A DNA stretch of 38,631 nucleotides from an uncultured Bacteroidales bacterium (lineage in GTDB: Bacteria > Bacteroidota > Bacteroidia > Bacteroidales > Bacteroidaceae). This document shows, one piece after another, positions 6,622-13,907 of the stretch. A program made the position numbers and the translations under genes. Location: positions 1 through 38,631 of the forward strand of contig CAMGHE010000004.1 of NCBI GenBank assembly GCA_946055775.1, read 5' to 3'. Below the pieces are notes generated by a model, which worked only from the letters and a program-made list of their open reading frames with translations, ran no database searches and was not told the DNA's origin. Each line of letters begins with the position of its first letter. Position 1 is the first letter of the stretch.

Positions 6622-9600
6622 ATGCTTGACAATATCATTCACTTTGCGTTACGCAACAGGCTTGCGGTGATATTCTCGGCCGTGCTGCTGATTATCACCG
6701 GCCTTTACACCGTACAGCAGACGGAGGTCGATGTCTTTCCCGACCTCAACGCGCCCACCGTGGTGGTCATGACCGAGGCGGGCGGTATGGCGCCCGAAGA
6801 GGTGGAGCGCCTGGTGACGTTCCCCATCGAGACGGCGGTCAATGGCGCCACGGGCGTCCGCCGCGTGCGCTCGTCATCGACGACGGGCTTCTCGGTGGTG
6901 TGGGTTGAGTTCGACTGGGACACGGAGATTTACCGCGACCGGCAGATTGTATCGGAGAAATTGGCGGCCATCGCAGGCATGCTGCCCGAAGGGGTGGGCA
7001 AACCGACGCTGGGCCCGCAGTCGTCCATCATGGGCGAGGTGATGTTCGTGGCCATCACGGCCGACAGCACGTCGCTGCGTGACCTCCGCACGCTGGCCGA
7101 CTGGACGCTGCGGCCGCGCCTGCTGGCCACGGGTGGCGTGGCCCAGGTGGCGGTCATCGGCGGCGAACTGAAGGAGTATCAGATTCTGCTCTCGCCCGAA
7201 CGCATGCGCCACTACGGCGTCAGCCTCATCGACGTCACCGAAGCCGTGGGCGACATGAACCGCAACGTTTCGGGCGGCATCCTCTACGAATACGGACAGG
7301 AATACATCATCCGCGGCGTACTGGCCACAACGGACCTGCAGACGCTGCGCGAGGCCGTGGTGCGCACCGGCGACGGCCGCACCATCCCGCTCTCTCAGGT
7401 GGCTGACGTCAAGATTGGCAACCACTCGCCCATGACGGGCGTGGCCTCGGTAAAAGGACAGCCCGCCGTCATCATGACAGTGACCAAACAGCCCTCGACG
7501 AGCACCATCGACCTCTCTGAGCGTATCGACGCCACGCTGGCCGAACTGCAGAGCCGCCTGCCGGCCGACGTGAAGATGCACACCGACATCTACCGACAGG
7601 AGCACTTCATCCACAGCGCCATCAACAACGTCCAGAAGTCCATCTTAGAGGGCGGCATCTTCGTCATCATCGTGCTGTTCCTCTTCCTGCTCAATGTGCG
7701 CACCACGTTTATCTCGCTCGTCACCATCCCTATCTCCATGCTCGTCACCGTCATCACACTGCACCTGCTGGGGCAGACCATCAACACGATGAGCCTGGGC
7801 GGTATGGCCATCGCCATCGGCTCGCTGGTGGACGATGCCATCGTCGATGTGGAGAACGTCTTCAAGCGATTGCGCGAGAACCGCTGCCTGCCGCCGGAAC
7901 GCCGTCAGTCGGTTCTCCACGTGGTGTTTGAGGCGTCGCGCGAGGTGCGTATGCCCATCCTCAACTCTACGCTCATCATCATCGTCAGTTTCATACCGCT
8001 GTTCTTCCTGACGGGTATGGAGGGCCGTATGCTGGCGCCGCTGGGCATCGCCTTCATCACGTCGCTCTGTGCCTCGACGCTGGTGGCGCTGACGCTGACG
8101 CCGGTGCTGTGCTCGTACCTGCTCGGTGGCCGGAAGGCGGGCAAGGGTCTGCCTGACGACCGCGACGAACAGAAAGAGCCGCTCCCCGTGCGCTGGCTCA
8201 AGAAGGGCTATTCGGCCCTGCTCGAATGGAGCATGAACCACAAGGCTCGCCTCATCGGCATCACGCTGGCCATCTTCGCCGGCACCATCGTCCTTTTCTC
8301 TACCCTCGGACGCAGTTTCCTGCCGGCCTTCAACGAGGGCTCGTTTACCATCAACGTAACCACGGTGCCGGGCATCTCGCTCGAAGAGAGCGATGCCATT
8401 GGCCGCCGCGTGGAGAAACTGCTGCTTACCGTGCCCGAGGTGCAGACCGTCGGACGCAAGACGGGACGCGCCGAACTGGACGAGCACTCGCAGGGCGTCA
8501 ACGCTTCGGAGATTGAGGCCCCGGTCGAACTGGCTGACCGCAGCAAAGAGGAGGTGCTGGCCGACATTCGCCACAAACTGGCCACCGTGCCGGGCGTCAG
8601 CGTGGAGGTGGGCGCGCCCATCAGCCACCGCATCAACGCCATGCTGTCGGGCTCGAACGCCGGCATCGCCATCAAGGTGTTCGGCACCGACCTGACGCGC
8701 ATGCACCGTCTGGCAGAGGAAATTAAGGAGAAGATTCAGGGCATCGAAGGCCTGACCGACCTCAACGTCGAACAGCAGGTGGAACGCCCGCAGTTGCAGA
8801 TTGTGCCGCGCCGCCAGATGCTGGCCCGCTACGGCATCACGCCGGCGGCCTTCGCCCGCTCCGTGCGCATCCTGCTCGAGGGCGAGACGGTGTCGCTGGT
8901 CTTCGAGGGAAACCACACGTTCGACCTCGTGCTCAAGGTGGACAGCATCAGTAGGGAGAGCATCGAGAGCATCCGCCAGATGCCCATCGACGCGGCCAAC
9001 GGCCAGGTGGCCCTGGGCCAGGTGGCCGACGTAACCTCCACCACGGGCCCCAACATGATCAACCGCGAGAATGTGGCGCGCAAAATTGTGGTCTCGGCCA
9101 ACGTTCAGGGCCGCGACCTCGTGGGCGTCGTCGATGACATCCGCCGGGTGGTCGATGCCGAGGTGACGATGCCCGAGGACTACCATGTGGAGTACGGCGG
9201 CCTCTTCGAGAGCGAGCGCTCGGCCTCGCGCATGCTGCTGGCCACGTCGCTCATCTCCATCCTGGTCATCTACCTGTTGCTCTTCAACCAGTTCCGCTCG
9301 CTGCGCCAGAGCGCCATCGTCCTCATCAACATCCCGCTGGCGCTCATCGGCGGCGTCGTGGCCATCTCCATCACGGGGGGCATCATGAGCATCCCGGCGC
9401 TCATCGGCTTCATCGCCCTCTTCGGCATCGCCACGCGCAACGGTATGCTGCTCATCGTGCGCTACAACGACCTGCAGGCCACCGGCATGCCGCTCTACGA
9501 GAGTGTCATCCACGGCTCGGCAGACCGCATCACGCCCATTCTCATGACGGCGCTCACCTCGGCCCTGGCGCTCATCCCGCTGGCCGTGGCCGGAGAGATG

Positions 9601-9750
9601 CCGGGCAACGAACTGCAAAGCCCGATGGCCAAGGTCATCCTGGGCGGACTGTTCACCTCGACATTCCTCAACGCCTTCATCATCCCCATCACCTATTACC
9701 TGACCAACCGCAAAAAGAACCATATACCATGCACCGCATCCTCGCTATAA
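6622..9750 (+). CDS. Heavy-metal RND efflux pump (CusA/CzcA family)
   Basis: This 1042-residue inner-membrane proton/metal antiporter has the full RND plan: a first transmembrane helix (about 12-31), a large periplasmic domain, helices 2-6 (about 340-500), a second periplasmic domain and helices 8-12 (about 865-1030). The start (NRLAVIFSAV...EVDVFPDLNAPTV) and the TM4 segment GGMAIAIGSLVDDAIVDVEN (residues 393-412) mark the heavy-metal (HME) branch. TM4 carries Asp404, Asp405, Asp409 and Glu411, candidates for the proton relay. Copper/silver or zinc/cobalt/cadmium cannot be told from sequence alone. The gene overlaps the start of the channel gene by 22 bases, so the two are translated together. 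Confidence 0.94.
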   Translation: MLDNIIHFALRNRLAVIFSAVLLIITGLYTVQQTEVDVFPDLNAPTVVVMTEAGGMAPEEVERLVTFPIETAVNGATGVRRVRSSSTTGFSVVWVEFDWDTEIYRDRQIVSEKLAAIAGMLPEGVGKPTLGPQSSIMGEVMFVAITADSTSLRDLRTLADWTLRPRLLATGGVAQVAVIGGELKEYQILLSPERMRHYGVSLIDVTEAVGDMNRNVSGGILYEYGQEYIIRGVLATTDLQTLREAVVRTGDGRTIPLSQVADVKIGNHSPMTGVASVKGQPAVIMTVTKQPSTSTIDLSERIDATLAELQSRLPADVKMHTDIYRQEHFIHSAINNVQKSILEGGIFVIIVLFLFLLNVRTTFISLVTIPISMLVTVITLHLLGQTINTMSLGGMAIAIGSLVDDAIVDVENVFKRLRENRCLPPERRQSVLHVVFEASREVRMPILNSTLIIIVSFIPLFFLTGMEGRMLAPLGIAFITSLCASTLVALTLTPVLCSYLLGGRKAGKGLPDDRDEQKEPLPVRWLKKGYSALLEWSMNHKARLIGITLAIFAGTIVLFSTLGRSFLPAFNEGSFTINVTTVPGISLEESDAIGRRVEKLLLTVPEVQTVGRKTGRAELDEHSQGVNASEIEAPVELADRSKEEVLADIRHKLATVPGVSVEVGAPISHRINAMLSGSNAGIAIKVFGTDLTRMHRLAEEIKEKIQGIEGLTDLNVEQQVERPQLQIVPRRQMLARYGITPAAFARSVRILLEGETVSLVFEGNHTFDLVLKVDSISRESIESIRQMPIDAANGQVALGQVADVTSTTGPNMINRENVARKIVVSANVQGRDLVGVVDDIRRVVDAEVTMPEDYHVEYGGLFESERSASRMLLATSLISILVIYLLLFNQFRSLRQSAIVLINIPLALIGGVVAISITGGIMSIPALIGFIALFGIATRNGMLLIVRYNDLQATGMPLYESVIHGSADRITPILMTALTSALALIPLAVAGEMPGNELQSPMAKVILGGLFTSTFLNAFIIPITYYLTNRKKNHIPCTASSL

Positions 9751-10919
9751 CGCTCACCGTGGCGGCGCTCGTCTTGCCGACGCCCTGCGCGGCACAGACG
9801 GACGTCAACGCCGTTCTGGCCACGGTGGAGGCTCACAACAGTACGCTGAAGGCCCTGCGCCTGACGCTCGATGCCGAACAGCAGGCCAACCACGCCGAGA
9901 CGACGCTGGACGACCCGGAGATTGAGGTGGCCCAACAGTGGGGCAGCCCTTCGTCCATCGGCACTCGCCAAAACCTCAACGTCAGCCAGCGCTTCGACGC
10001 GGCCACCCTGACGGGCAGCAAGCGCCGCCTGGCTGGGGCACGCGACGAAGAGGCTCGCCAACGATACGCCTTGGAACGCTCGCGCATCATGCTCGACGCC
10101 CGCGAGGCCATCGCCGACGTCATCTACTATAATGCGCTGACGGCACTGCTCCGGACGCGCCTCGACCAAGCCCGCGTCACGGCCCGCGCCTGGCAGCAGC
10201 GCCACGCCGCGGGACGTGCCAGCCTGACCGACGTGGAGAACAGCCGGCTCGACCTGCAGATGGCCGAGACCGACATGGCCCGCACGCTGGCCGACCGCAC
10301 GGCGGCTCAGCAACGCCTGCAATGGCTCTGCGGCGACCAGCCCGTGACGCTCACCGACACGGCCTTTGCCGCCATCGCCCCGCTGGGGACGTTCGACGGC
10401 TGGGCCGCCCGCGCCGAGGCTCAGGGCCCCACCCTGGCCTATGCCCGCAGCCAGAGCACAGTGGCGCAGCAGGAGCGCCGCGTGGCCAGCCGTCAGGCGC
10501 TGCCGGCGCTGACGCTGGGCTACGGCGGCGAGTTTACGCGCGACGAGAAGTACCAGGGCCTGACCGTCGGCCTGTCGTTGCCGCTGTGGAGTGCACGCCG
10601 CCGCGTGCGCAGTGCCAAGGCGGCCGTAGCGGCTGCCGAAGCGCAGGCCACTGATGCCCGCACCGCCACCATGGCAGAGGTGCGCCGCCTATACGACCAG
10701 GTCAACGCCCTGCAACGCGTGGCTGCCGACAGTGACCGCAATCTGGCCGGTCAGCAGAGCCTCCACCTCTGGCAGCGCTCGCTGCAGGAAGGCGCCATAT
10801 CGGTCATCGACTACCTCACGGCCATCCGCCTCTACTACGATGCCCGCCAGCAGAACCTCGACACCCGCCGCGACCTGCACAAAGCCTACGCCAGGCTGCT
10901 CATCGTCGCCGGAGAGTGA
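9729..10919 (+). CDS. TolC-like outer-membrane channel of the metal-efflux system (CusC/CzcC type)
   Basis: The 396-residue protein starts with a signal peptide (hydrophobic to about residue 18, cleavage near CAAQ). It contains two outer-membrane-efflux repeats rich in long amphipathic helices (QQANHAETTLDDPEIEVAQQ; ARDEEARQRYALERSRIM; AKAAVAAAEAQATDARTA). Three copies would form the channel through the outer membrane and periplasm. Its start lies inside the end of the pump gene. A hairpin at 10940-10978 closes the operon. The family is sure; its partnership with the pump follows from the overlap. Confidence 0.88.
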   Translation: MHRILAITLTVAALVLPTPCAAQTDVNAVLATVEAHNSTLKALRLTLDAEQQANHAETTLDDPEIEVAQQWGSPSSIGTRQNLNVSQRFDAATLTGSKRRLAGARDEEARQRYALERSRIMLDAREAIADVIYYNALTALLRTRLDQARVTARAWQQRHAAGRASLTDVENSRLDLQMAETDMARTLADRTAAQQRLQWLCGDQPVTLTDTAFAAIAPLGTFDGWAARAEAQGPTLAYARSQSTVAQQERRVASRQALPALTLGYGGEFTRDEKYQGLTVGLSLPLWSARRRVRSAKAAVAAAEAQATDARTATMAEVRRLYDQVNALQRVAADSDRNLAGQQSLHLWQRSLQEGAISVIDYLTAIRLYYDARQQNLDTRRDLHKAYARLLIVAGE

Positions 10920-10939
10920 CGCCGCCTGAACGACCGAAT

Positions 10940-10978
10940 AAAGGCTGCGCAGCAAGCACCGCTTGCCGCGCAGCCTTT
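10940..10978 (+). terminator. Hairpin terminator of the metal-efflux operon
   Basis: The stem AAAGGCTGCGC/GCGCAGCCTTT continues after one mismatch as GCAAG/CTTGC with a 5-base loop. A short T-rich stretch (TTTGTCTT) follows. It lies 20 bases past the stop. Confidence 0.7.
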
Positions 10979-10990
10979 GTCTTAAGCATA

Positions 10991-11062
10991 TCTAGAGCCT
11001 CTAGAAAATCTAGATATTCCAGAAAATCTAGAGTTTCCGGAAAACCCGGAGCATCTGATACC
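10991..11062. repeat. Tandem 9-bp repeat array, unit TCTAGANNN (8 units)
   Basis: Eight consecutive 9-base units begin at 10991, 11000, 11009, 11018, 11027, 11036, 11045 and 11054. The first six bases are TCTAGA or one to three substitutions from it (TCCAGA, TCCGGA, CCCGGA, TCTGAT), and the last three bases vary. The core is its own reverse complement, so the array reads alike on both strands and can fold in several registers. It ends 8 bases from the stop of the minus-strand YjbR gene. A second array lies at 36333-36440. Confidence 0.85.
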
Positions 11063-11070
11063 TCCCGCCT

Positions 11071-11457
11071 CTAAGCCGTCTCCACAGGTGCCTCATTAAC
11101 CTGCAGCACCTCGGGAAAGGTCTGCTTGACGGCGCGGGGTAGTTTGCGCACTACCTCGGTATAACTATGTCGGATGAGGTGGGCCACCAGAGCGTCGGGC
11201 AGCAGGCCCTGCAGGTCCAGTTGGTTCCAGTGGCGCTTGTTCATGTGCCATGCGCCGGTGATGGCGGGATAGCGGTCGCGCAGCCACAGGGCATACTCGG
11301 GCTGGCACTTGAGGACGAACCATTGGGTGTCCTCCAGGTCAATCATGGCAAAGATGCGGTCCTCGACGCGGAACGCCAGAGTGGTCTCGTCAAAGGGGAA
11401 ATATTCGCTGGTGCGGGGAAGCGACAGACAGAAGTCGCGCACACATTCTATATCCAT
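11071..11457 (-). CDS. MmcQ/YjbR family protein
   Basis: From the ATG at 11457 the protein has 128 residues, typical of the MmcQ/YjbR family (a double-wing fold related to DNA-binding proteins; biochemical role unclear). Family features are the start MDIECVRDFCLSLP, the FPFDETTLAFRV segment, the WFVLKCQPEYALWLR segment, and AWHMNKRHWNQLDL before the C-terminal helix SYTEVVRKLP. The open frame runs further upstream to 11655 but crosses the probable promoter at 11525-11532 and has no family similarity there, so 11457 is preferred. It is divergent from the MaoC-type gene. Confidence 0.88.
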   Translation of the reverse strand: MDIECVRDFCLSLPRTSEYFPFDETTLAFRVEDRIFAMIDLEDTQWFVLKCQPEYALWLRDRYPAITGAWHMNKRHWNQLDLQGLLPDALVAHLIRHSYTEVVRKLPRAVKQTFPEVLQVNEAPVETA

Positions 11458-11524
11458 AGGCTGAAAGGGTTGAGCATGGTGGAGGCTGATGCGAGACTGT
11501 GTCACACAGGCTCTGCTCTTGCGA

Positions 11525-11532
11525 CAAAGATA
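11525..11532 (-). promoter_or_regulatory. -7 element of the YjbR gene
   Basis: Read on the minus strand it is TATCTTTG, an exact TAnnTTTG match, 68 bases from the chosen ATG. A TTTA-like -33 sequence lies about 19-20 bases upstream of it. Confidence 0.6.
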
Positions 11533-11584
11533 GCCATTTCTGAGCGGCCGTAAAGCGCTGGTGCCTGCTTTTTTGCTCAAACCC

Positions 11585-11615
11585 TTTGTCGAGTGCGCAA
11601 AAATTCGTAATTTCG
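11585..11615 (+). promoter_or_regulatory. Promoter of the MaoC-type hydratase gene
   Basis: TTTG at 11585-11588, a 19-base spacer and TAATTTCG at 11608-11615 (one mismatch from TAnnTTTG). The ATG at 11655 follows 39 bases later. Confidence 0.55.
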
Positions 11616-11654
11616 CGGCCAGAAATTCTCTTAAACAACACATACTTTGCACCA

Positions 11655-12116
11655 ATGAGCAAATTAGTTATCAACTCTTACGACGAATTTGAGGCCCATG
11701 TGGGTCAGGTTATCGGCACCTCCGACTGGCTTGAAGTGCCGCAGGAGCGCATCAACCTCTTTGCCGACGCCACGCTCGACCACCAGTGGATACACGTTGA
11801 CCAGGAGCGTGCCGCTCAGGGTCCCTTCGGCCAGACCATCGTACACGGCTACCTGACGCTGTCGCTCCTGCCCTACCTGTGGGAGCAGATTATCGAGGTG
11901 AACAACCTGAAGATGATGGTCAACTATGGCATGGACAAGATGAAGTTCGGCCAGGCCGTCCTCAGCGGCCAGCGCGTCCGTCTGGTGGCCACGCTGCAGA
12001 GCGTTGCCAACCTGCGTGGCATCTGCCGCGTCGAGGTGAAGTTTACCATCGAGATTGAAGGCGCCAAGAAGCCCGCCCTCTCCGGCGTAGCCACCTTCCT
12101 CTACCACTTCAACTAA
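11655..12116 (+). CDS. MaoC-family (R)-specific enoyl-CoA hydratase-like protein
   Basis: This 153-residue protein has a single hot-dog domain. The hydratase signature spans residues 38-65: DATLDHQWIHVD, with the catalytic pair Asp42/His47 at the spacing seen in (R)-hydratases, then GPFGQTIVHGYLTLSL. Family members hydrate trans-2-enoyl-CoA thioesters to (R)-3-hydroxyacyl-CoA; the natural substrate here is unknown. The start at 11655 begins the family N-terminus (MSKLVINSYDEFEAHVG), and an in-frame ATG at 11586 lies upstream of the promoter's -7 element. It is a single-gene unit, divergent from the YjbR gene and closed by a hairpin. Confidence 0.93.
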   Translation: MSKLVINSYDEFEAHVGQVIGTSDWLEVPQERINLFADATLDHQWIHVDQERAAQGPFGQTIVHGYLTLSLLPYLWEQIIEVNNLKMMVNYGMDKMKFGQAVLSGQRVRLVATLQSVANLRGICRVEVKFTIEIEGAKKPALSGVATFLYHFN

Positions 12117-12143
12117 GGCCCACACACGCCTTTTCTCCCCCAC

Positions 12144-12180
12144 GAGAGGCCGACACCGCAAGCAGCAGTGCCGGCCTCTC
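12144..12180 (+). terminator. Hairpin after the MaoC-type gene
   Basis: The stem GAGAGGCCG/CGGCCTCTC carries a further CAC/GTG above one mismatch and a loop of about 11 bases. It lies 27 bases past the stop and has no long T tract. Confidence 0.55.
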
Positions 12181-12273
12181 TCATGGTATAAGGATAAGAT
12201 GCAGGCAAGAGCCGCTGACGTTGCACAGCAGAGGGTGCAGTATGCAGCGATGACGACTAAAGACGACTTTCTG

Positions 12274-12295
12274 CAACTTTTTTGCGAAAAAGTTG
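12274..12295. promoter_or_regulatory. Inverted repeat just upstream of the trp promoter (candidate operator)
   Basis: CAACTTTTT (12274-12282) and AAAAAGTTG (12287-12295) form a perfect 9-bp inverted repeat around TGCG. It ends 8 bases before the -33 element of the trp promoter, where a regulator could bind. It could also be a weak terminator stem; no strong T tract follows on the plus strand. Confidence 0.45.
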
Positions 12296-12303
12296 GCAAA
12301 ACG

Positions 12304-12335
12304 TTTGGACAAACCCGGAAAAGCCCCTACATTTG
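12304..12335 (+). promoter_or_regulatory. Promoter of the trp operon
   Basis: TTTG at 12304-12307, a 20-base spacer and TACATTTG at 12328-12335 give a full consensus match. Transcription should start near 12342, about 30 bases before the leader peptide and about 300 bases before trpB. Confidence 0.8.
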
Positions 12336-12372
12336 CAAGCGATAAGTCAAGAAAAACTATCAAACAAACCGC

Positions 12373-12435
12373 ATGATTACTCTCCACCAGAATATCCGTC
12401 GTTGGCGTCGCTTACTACACATTGTCGTAAGTTGA
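12373..12435 (+). CDS. trp operon leader peptide (20 residues, one Trp)
   Basis: A short reading frame, MITLHQNIRRWRRLLHIVVS, starts 37 bases after the -7 element and stops at TGA 12433-12435. It contains a single Trp codon (TGG 12403-12405) flanked on both sides by two Arg codons. The last four codons and stop include 12423-12434, which is perfectly complementary to 12512-12523 in the downstream hairpin. A ribosome waiting at the Trp codon would leave this segment free, and one that reaches the stop would cover it. The position, Trp codon and pairing make it a probable attenuator peptide. Translation has not been shown, and there is no Shine-Dalgarno sequence, as elsewhere in the window. Confidence 0.72.
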   Translation: MITLHQNIRRWRRLLHIVVS

Positions 12436-12532
12436 AACGTCGCGCACCTATCCAAAATATCCGAAGATAGTCCTCAGAACAAGATAAGACCCATACCGAG
12501 GCGGCCCGTCACAACTTACGACAGGCCGCCTC
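12423..12532 (+). promoter_or_regulatory. trp transcription attenuator (antiterminator pairing plus terminator hairpin)
   Basis: The terminator hairpin pairs 12498-12506 with 12524-12532 (GAGGCGGCC/GGCCGCCTC) and, beyond one mismatch, 12508-12510 with 12520-12522. Its loop and upper right arm (12512-12523) are perfectly complementary over 12 bases to 12423-12434, at the end of the leader peptide frame. The two pairings compete. A third, weaker pairing (12411-12415 CTTAC with 12427-12431 GTAAG) could hold the antiterminator strand when no ribosome is present. This is the 1:2, 2:3, 3:4 logic of classical attenuators. Only a short TCTCTC run follows the stem, so termination may be weak or need a factor. 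Confidence 0.68.
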
Positions 12533-12647
12533 TCTCATACCCCGGCGGCAACGCCCGCGGCAGGCAACCGGCCTGTGCAACCGCCCCCACACTTTCCACA
12601 CAGCAAACCACAGTTTCCCCCCACACACTTAGCCACACACAAAAGCC

Positions 12648-13850
12648 ATGACCCACACCGCCTCTCCCTTTGAAGTAGATCGCAATGGTTACTTCGGCCG
12701 CTTCGGCGGCGCCTTCATCCCCGAGATTCTCCAGCCCTGCGTCAAGGCGCTGGCCGACAACTACCGCCGCATCATCGACAGCGACGACTTCCGTCAGGAG
12801 TATGACGCCCTGCTGCGCGACTACGTGGGCCGTCCCTCGCCCCTCTACCTGTCGCCGTCGCTGAGCGCCGAGGCCGGCTGCCGCGTCTATCTGAAGCGCG
12901 AAGACCTGAACCACACCGGTGCACACAAGATAAACAACGCCATAGGCCAGATACTCCTGGCCCGCCGCATGGGCCGCACGCGCATCGTCGCCGAGACGGG
13001 CGCCGGACAGCACGGCGTGGCCACGGCCACGGTATGTGCCCTGATGCACATGCCCTGCACGGTATATATGGGTGCCACCGACGTGGCCCGCCAGCGCCCC
13101 AACGTGGAGAAGATGCGCCTGCTGGGCGCCACCGTCGTGCCCGTAGAGAGCGGCAACCGCACGCTCAAGGACGCCTGCAACGAGGCCATTCGCGACTGGT
13201 GCTGCCACCCCGAAGACACCTACTACCTCATCGGTTCGACGATGGGCCCGCACCCCTACCCCGACCTCGTGGCACGCATGCAGAGCGTCATCAGTCGCGA
13301 GATACGCGCCCAGTTGCTGGACAAGGAGGGACGCGAGGAGCCCGACTATCTCGTGGCCTGCATCGGCGGCGGCAGCAATGCGGCGGGTACCATCTTCCAC
13401 TTCTTAAACAGCAAGCAGGTGCAGATTGTTCTGGCCGAGGCCGGCGGCATGGGGGCCGACACGCCGCAGACGGCGGCCACGCTGACGGTGGGCACCGAAG
13501 GCGTGCTGCACGGCTCGCGCACCCTGGTGATGCAGGATGGCGACGGCCAGGTCATCGAACCCTATTCCATCTCGGCCGGCCTGGACTATCCGGGCATCGG
13601 ACCGCTGCACGCCCATCTGGCGCAGACGGGACGCGCCCGCGCCCTGGCCATCACCGACGACGAGGCGCTCCGCGCGGCCTACAGCCTAAACCGCGCCGAG
13701 GGCATACTGCCCGCCCTGGAGTCGGCCCACGCCCTGGCAGCGCTGAAGAAACTGACGCTAAAGCCCACCGACGTGGTGGTGGTCACGCTCTCCGGACGCG
13801 GCGACAAGGACATCGACACCTATCTGGCCCACGCTGCCGAATATGCCTAA
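12648..13850 (+). CDS. trpB: Tryptophan synthase beta chain
   Basis: The 400-residue PLP enzyme joins indole with L-serine to give L-tryptophan, in complex with TrpA. The cofactor lysine is Lys94 in the motif HTGAHKINN, the catalytic glutamate is in AETGAGQHG (residues 115-123), and the phosphate-binding glycines are in CIGGGSNAAG near residue 240. The length fits TrpB1, the partner of TrpA. It is the first gene of trpBEGDCFA, about 115 bases after the attenuator hairpin, in a C/A-rich leader. It should therefore be controlled by the leader at 12373-12532. Confidence 0.97.
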   Translation: MTHTASPFEVDRNGYFGRFGGAFIPEILQPCVKALADNYRRIIDSDDFRQEYDALLRDYVGRPSPLYLSPSLSAEAGCRVYLKREDLNHTGAHKINNAIGQILLARRMGRTRIVAETGAGQHGVATATVCALMHMPCTVYMGATDVARQRPNVEKMRLLGATVVPVESGNRTLKDACNEAIRDWCCHPEDTYYLIGSTMGPHPYPDLVARMQSVISREIRAQLLDKEGREEPDYLVACIGGGSNAAGTIFHFLNSKQVQIVLAEAGGMGADTPQTAATLTVGTEGVLHGSRTLVMQDGDGQVIEPYSISAGLDYPGIGPLHAHLAQTGRARALAITDDEALRAAYSLNRAEGILPALESAHALAALKKLTLKPTDVVVVTLSGRGDKDIDTYLAHAAEYA

Positions 13851-13907
13851 GGGCACAGCGGACGCATTTTCCTCCCCCTCTCTTACACTCCCTCACACAC
13901 CGACACC

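Noticed and set aside
7645-9723. A 692-codon open frame antisense to the metal pump gene
   Set aside because: It is a shadow of GC-rich coding on the other strand: highly biased His/Asp/Arg/Ala content, no domains, and the pump on the plus strand is certain.
12282-12470. A 62-codon plus-strand open frame over the trp promoter and leader
   Set aside because: It starts upstream of the promoter and includes its elements; the 20-codon leader peptide in another frame explains the region better.
12341-12532. T-box or tryptophan riboswitch in the trp leader
   Set aside because: No T-box consensus or specifier-loop architecture is visible; a translated leader with competing stems explains all paired segments.
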